From Ruegeria atlantica (GTDB taxonomy: Bacteria > Pseudomonadota > Alphaproteobacteria > Rhodobacterales > Rhodobacteraceae): a stretch of 64,000 nucleotides of DNA. The notes under the pieces are model-generated. The model saw nothing but the letters and a program-made list of their open reading frames with translations, made no database searches and was not told where the DNA came from. The stretch spans positions 1 through 64,000 of the forward strand of contig NZ_WQBE01000006.1 of the NCBI RefSeq assembly GCF_013032005.1, in the 5' to 3' direction. Every line of letters begins with the position of its first letter. Position 1 is the first letter of the stretch. This document shows positions 60,134-64,000 of the stretch, in pieces. The position numbers and the translations under genes were made by a program.

Positions 60134-62422
60134 TCAGCTTTCCATACGAATGCGGGTCGAGACTTCTCCGCGGACCGCCTCGGGCCAGCGCAGGTTGATC
60201 GCGTTTCTCGACGCACCTTGTTCTAACTGCACATAGGGGGTGGCATAGGTCACCGCGCCGAATGTATTTCTCAAAGCTCCCAATGCCGTAACCGCGTCGC
60301 AACTACGCGCATAGCCCCCGAAAGGCAGCTCTCCGGCTGTCTGAACGGACCAGGCTTGCGCTGCGGTTCCTTGCGTATGCTTGACCCGCAATGGGTTCGC
60401 AACTTTTCGGTCAACGCCGTGAAAGGTATTGTTTTCAAACATCACATTGCGATGCGCATAGTTGTTCATACTGGCAAATGAGGTATCCACCCGTTCCACC
60501 CGCGTGATACCACCACTTGTTGCGCGGAACTTATTTCCTGTCACGACCACACCGTTCAAGAAGTGTCCTGCACCATGGGGACGAACAATGAGGTAAGTGA
60601 ACCAGGGTGGGGCCTCGCTGGAATAGAAAATATTGTCGGTAATGGCCATCGAGCTGAAGGAAAACCCGGTTGTGTAAACCGGATCTGCGTCCCGTTCGTT
60701 GGTCCACAGGATCGAGCAATTGTCGATATAGTTCCCCGAGATTGTCGAGCTGTTGTAAGTGCCGATCATGACCAATCCAGGACTGCGTACACCTTGTGGA
60801 ATGCTGTCGCCCTGGAAAAAGTGATTGCCGAGGATCATGTTGTTGGTGCCACCCAGAACCGCAAAGTGGCGGAACCGTACGGCCCGGTTGTGGCGCAGTT
60901 TGACGTCGTTGGCCGTCGCGTTTAGCGCGATCGAAGAACGGTCTGGGACGTTAAAGGATTCTTCGGTGGACAGGAATTGACACGTATCGATCAACATGCC
61001 CTGACAACCGGTACCGATAGACGTGATCCCGCGATCTTTGGGGCGGCTGACAAAACAGTTCGCCAATGCAAAGGTGCTGCCTGACGGGGCCAGACGGATC
61101 GCGCTGCTGCGGCCGTTACATTGGAATTCGATCTGTTCCATTCCAAATTTGCGCAGCGTGCTGAAACCACTGAAATCCAGCAGGTACTTGAAGGACAGGA
61201 ACGTGAATGTCTGCGTACCAGACGCATCGTAGAGCGGCGCGCTGAGCGTGATTTCACCCGCGCCGTCGTTCTTCGAACGCACGTAAATCTCGCGACCGAC
61301 CCCGCTCCCCTGTACCAGACAACCAACCGGAATATTGGCCACATTCGCCACGTTCACCAACCGGGTGGGATCGTTCGGGTTGTAGGTCGCGACCGATGTA
61401 AAGGTTTCGGTATCCCAGGCCGTACTGCTTTTGACGTCGAACTGTCCGTTGCGGATCACACGGCGCGTCGAGAATCCGGTTTGCCGGTTCGGAACAGCAG
61501 CGGCCATATCGATGGGCTCGGTTACCGATACCTTGCGCCCACCCATATCCAGCGATTCATGGTCAGAATTGTTCAACAACGCCTGAAACGCCTTTTTAAA
61601 GGCCCGCATTTCATCACCAAACGCATTGATATAGGTCGGCAGATCAAAATTCTTGGTCAGCAGCAGCATCTTGTCATCCGGCATCGTTACGGTGCCTTCA
61701 AATTCGATCTCGGATACCACCGACGTGTTTTGCGCCAACAGATAGGTCCCCTCGGGCACGAAAATACGACGACCATTCGCAGCCTGATCCGCGGCCTCGA
61801 ACGCGGCCGAGTCATCCGTCACGCCATCCCCGACCGCGCCGAAATCACGGACATCGACCAGACTGATCAGATTGCGCAGGAACACGCCGGTGACATCCGA
61901 AATCTCGATATCATCAACGCGGATAACCGCCCCATTTGCGCCGTCGATATCCAGACCGAAATGCCCGTAAAGGGCTTGTACACCCCATGGCATATCCACG
62001 CCAGGACGCTGGCCGGTGCCGACTATGGCGGTGATCTCATGCACTGTGCCATAGCCCGAAAGCTGTGTGGCGGGGCCTTGCTCTACCACACCGGTAACCT
62101 GAACATCCCCGGCACCGCCAGCCCATCCGGCGATACGTACCTCGGGCAGCGGGCCGCTGATGGCTTTGACCCGAGCCTTGATTTGCAGGTAACAGCCCGG
62201 CAGCAACGGCGTCTGCCCCATGTAACGCAGGCGCTGGGTGGTGCTGACTTTCAGGATTTCCAGACAGCCCGCAAAATCCGCATCCGCCGGAACAAATGCG
62301 CCGGTGCCAGATCCGTCATAGGTAGGCGAGCCGGGCGTCCCGTCGCCGCTGGACCACACATTCAAACCATTTGCGAAGGCAGGCGGCGTGAACACGATAC
62401 CGTCGGTGATTGCCTTGTTCAT
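60134..62422 (-). CDS. Right-handed beta-helix, GH28-related protein
   Basis: A 762-residue protein of the pectate-lyase-superfamily (Pfam Pectate_lyase_3-like) type. After an N-terminal carbohydrate-binding-like jelly-roll part (about 20-185) it shows the motif VRDFGAVGDGVTDDSAAFEAA at 187-207 and many Asn/Gly-rich helix rungs (GNYIDNC, DNIFYSS, GNKFRA, ENNTFHG). There is no signal peptide, so it may leave by a type I or phage-like route or be a tailspike-type adhesin. No catalytic site is identified. Confidence 0.75.
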   Translation of the reverse strand: MNKAITDGIVFTPPAFANGLNVWSSGDGTPGSPTYDGSGTGAFVPADADFAGCLEILKVSTTQRLRYMGQTPLLPGCYLQIKARVKAISGPLPEVRIAGWAGGAGDVQVTGVVEQGPATQLSGYGTVHEITAIVGTGQRPGVDMPWGVQALYGHFGLDIDGANGAVIRVDDIEISDVTGVFLRNLISLVDVRDFGAVGDGVTDDSAAFEAADQAANGRRIFVPEGTYLLAQNTSVVSEIEFEGTVTMPDDKMLLLTKNFDLPTYINAFGDEMRAFKKAFQALLNNSDHESLDMGGRKVSVTEPIDMAAAVPNRQTGFSTRRVIRNGQFDVKSSTAWDTETFTSVATYNPNDPTRLVNVANVANIPVGCLVQGSGVGREIYVRSKNDGAGEITLSAPLYDASGTQTFTFLSFKYLLDFSGFSTLRKFGMEQIEFQCNGRSSAIRLAPSGSTFALANCFVSRPKDRGITSIGTGCQGMLIDTCQFLSTEESFNVPDRSSIALNATANDVKLRHNRAVRFRHFAVLGGTNNMILGNHFFQGDSIPQGVRSPGLVMIGTYNSSTISGNYIDNCSILWTNERDADPVYTTGFSFSSMAITDNIFYSSEAPPWFTYLIVRPHGAGHFLNGVVVTGNKFRATSGGITRVERVDTSFASMNNYAHRNVMFENNTFHGVDRKVANPLRVKHTQGTAAQAWSVQTAGELPFGGYARSCDAVTALGALRNTFGAVTYATPYVQLEQGASRNAINLRWPEAVRGEVSTRIRMES

Positions 62423-62556
62423 AGAAATCCCTTTCCCAATCGCGCCGCATCAGCGCGCATAAACCCAGTGCCCGGAGACACACGCCCCGAACGCAAAAGC
62501 CTGAGTACCGAAAAGGAATTAACCGCCGCTCATATCACCGTGACGGTGGTGTTGCA

Positions 62557-62958
62557 TCAAGCTGCCGGATCAGAATTGCCCAGCAGTTGCACGCCATTGA
62601 TCTTCCAACCGTTGTCCATCTGCACCATCTGATAGTCTAGGATATGCACCCTGCCAGCGTCATCAGTGATCATGACCTTTTGCCACAGCGCCCCGGCCAC
62701 CTCGCGCAATTCCAGAAAACGAACCTCCGCCGGACGCCAGACCATCGGATAGCCGCGCCTTACCATGACGCCGAAATTCTCGGGCGTTTGAAACAGTTGC
62801 TGGATATTGGGGCTGGCAAAGGTAAAGGCGGTGGCAAAATCATCAGCCTCAAACGCCTTAATCTGCGCCGCGATGTTTTTCTCGATCTCGGCGCTTTGGG
62901 CAAACGCGCCCGAGGCCAAACCGGCGCTGAGGGATAGTGCAAGCAGTATTCGACGCAT
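62557..62958 (-). CDS. DUF4864-domain secreted protein
   Basis: A 133-residue protein with a signal peptide (MRRILLALSLSAGLASGAFA, cleavage near residue 20). Conserved blocks QIKAFEADDFATAFTFASP, YPMVWRPAEVRFLELRE and DYQMVQMDNGWKINGVQL fit DUF4864, a SnoaL/NTF2-like domain. Function unknown. Confidence 0.82.
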   Translation of the reverse strand: MRRILLALSLSAGLASGAFAQSAEIEKNIAAQIKAFEADDFATAFTFASPNIQQLFQTPENFGVMVRRGYPMVWRPAEVRFLELREVAGALWQKVMITDDAGRVHILDYQMVQMDNGWKINGVQLLGNSDPAA

Positions 62959-63006
62959 GGGGCCACCTCCTGTTGAAAGAGTAGCCCCACGCGGTATCAG
63001 GTCAAA

Positions 63007-64000
63007 TCAGACCAGCTCACCCGCCAACGCCTTATCGATCAGCGCGATCGTTTCCGGCACGCCGTACAGCGCGATAAAGCCGCCAAAACGTGGGCCCTGC
63101 GAGGCACCCAACAACACCTCATACAGCGCAGTGAACCAACCGCGCATGGGATCGAACCGCTCTCGCCCGATCGAATAAACCACCGATTGCAGCGCTTCAT
63201 CCTCGATTGGGCCGTCATAAGCTTCCAACGCAGTTTTCAGTGCCTCCAACGCTTCGCGTTCCTGATCCGACGGGGCGCGGTGCTGACGTGTGGGTTTGAC
63301 GAAATCGTTGAAATAGCGCACGGCAAAGCCAGCCGCCTGATCCAGATCCGGATGCGTTTCAGCGGTCGCCTCAGGCGCATAGCGGCGGATAAAGCCCCAC
63401 AGTGCCTCTTTGTCCTCGGCCCCCGAAACGGATGCCAGGTTCAACAACATCGCAAACGGCACCATCAGTGTGGATGCAGGAACATCACCACCATGGATAT
63501 GCCAGACGGGGTTGTTCAACTGCGCCTTCAACTCCTGCCCCGGATAGGCTCGCAGCTGTTGATGATACTCATCCACTGCCTTCGGGATTACGTCAAAATA
63601 CAGCCGCTTGGCCGTTTTTGGTTTCTGATACATGAAGTACGACAGGCTTTCCGGCGCGGCATAGGTCAGCCATTCCTCCATCGACAAGCCATTGCCCTTC
63701 GATTTGGAAATCTTCTGGCCCTGCTCGTCATTGAACAGCTCATAGCTCAGCGCCTCGGGTGGCTTCTGGCCCAGCGCCCGGCAAATCTTGGAGGACTGCG
63801 TGACCGAGTCGATCAGGTCCTTGCCCGACATCTCATAGTCCACACCCAGCGCAGCCCAGCGCATCGCCCAATCCGGCTTCCACTGCATCTTGACGTTACC
63901 GCCAGTGACCGGGATTTCGACCTTCTCGCCGTCGGGTTCCTGATAGACGATCGTGCCCTTAGCGACATTGCGCTCCAGCGTCGGCACTTGCAGCACGTGC
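63007..64000 (-). CDS. lysK: Class I lysyl-tRNA synthetase, partial
   Basis: The C-terminal part (about 330 residues) of a class I, archaeal-type lysyl-tRNA synthetase that charges tRNA-Lys. The KMSKS motif is seen as KISKSKGNGLS and the anticodon-binding helical end follows. The start lies beyond 64000. Class I LysRS replaces class II LysS in many alphaproteobacteria, so this is expected and not odd. The gene is complete at its 3' end. Confidence 0.93.
   Translation of the reverse strand, partial: HVLQVPTLERNVAKGTIVYQEPDGEKVEIPVTGGNVKMQWKPDWAMRWAALGVDYEMSGKDLIDSVTQSSKICRALGQKPPEALSYELFNDEQGQKISKSKGNGLSMEEWLTYAAPESLSYFMYQKPKTAKRLYFDVIPKAVDEYHQQLRAYPGQELKAQLNNPVWHIHGGDVPASTLMVPFAMLLNLASVSGAEDKEALWGFIRRYAPEATAETHPDLDQAAGFAVRYFNDFVKPTRQHRAPSDQEREALEALKTALEAYDGPIEDEALQSVVYSIGRERFDPMRGWFTALYEVLLGASQGPRFGGFIALYGVPETIALIDKALAGELV

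Noticed and set aside
61121..62632. Plus-strand frame of 503 codons
   Set aside because: Antisense of the beta-helix protein gene, no motif and no ribosome site.

Overview
The window looks like a chromosome segment of a marine alphaproteobacterium of the order Rhodobacterales (Roseobacter group). This rests on the GC-rich coding sequence, the gene repertoire (class I lysyl-tRNA synthetase, aerobic hemF, NDUFS4-type complex I subunit, Hint-domain protein, Hsp70-like YegD-type protein) and the frequent use of Shine-Dalgarno-led ATG starts. The taxonomic call is inference from gene content; no marker comparison was run.

Left part (1-14700): a three-gene 5-oxoprolinase operon (pxpB-pxpC-pxpA) followed by a VOC/HPPD-like dioxygenase; a D,D-carboxypeptidase; a HAD phosphatase divergent from clpS; an rsmC-like methyltransferase, an SDR protein lacking its catalytic lysine, and hemF; then a HlyC-type lysine acyltransferase directly upstream of a VCBS/Hint-domain protein; then modABC on the minus strand.

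Island (14800-21364): a tRNA-Val(TAC) gene is the insertion site of a 6.5 kb integrated element. A perfect 58-bp copy of the tRNA 3' part forms the far end. The element has a tyrosine integrase, a short iteron-like repeat array, an SF2-helicase-like ATPase coupled to an HNH endonuclease, an unknown protein, two very small genes missed by length cut-offs, and an ImmA/XRE pair typical of induction control. It has no capsid, terminase or conjugation genes.

Inositol region (21365-37595): a LacI-type regulator, two Gfo/Idh/MocA dehydrogenases, iolC, an IolB-like cupin, a class II aldolase, then on the minus strand iolG, a sugar ABC transporter, iolD, iolE, a phytanoyl-CoA-dioxygenase-like gene and iolB. 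Four near-identical 16-bp palindromes (TTGCAACCGGTTGCAA type) sit at the regulator, at the divergent centre, at iolG and before the transporter, so the cluster reads as one regulon. A HEXXH-protein gene with its own palindrome interrupts the cluster.

Middle (37596-41520): Hsp70-like protein, GlxA-type regulator, NhaC antiporter. Then comes the most unusual locus (41838-51141): seven genes, every junction overlapping, encoding a class I HMG-CoA reductase, a UbiA-family prenyltransferase, a PEP-synthase/rifampicin-phosphotransferase-like dikinase, a BtaA-like (DUF3419) aminocarboxypropyl transferase, a phytol/dolichol-kinase-like membrane enzyme, a GNAT-like protein and an OleC-like AMP-forming ligase. 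This looks like an undescribed lipid or isoprenoid-derived biosynthetic pathway.

Right part (51281-64000): tRNA-Arg(TCT), a GNAT acetyltransferase, the NDUFS4 subunit, uvrB, then a run of small housekeeping and secreted proteins (ORF6N protein with a palindromic operator, YjbR, excalibur protein, HugZ-like, UspA, ABM monooxygenase), a beta-helix protein, a DUF4864 protein and the 3' part of lysK, which runs off the window edge.
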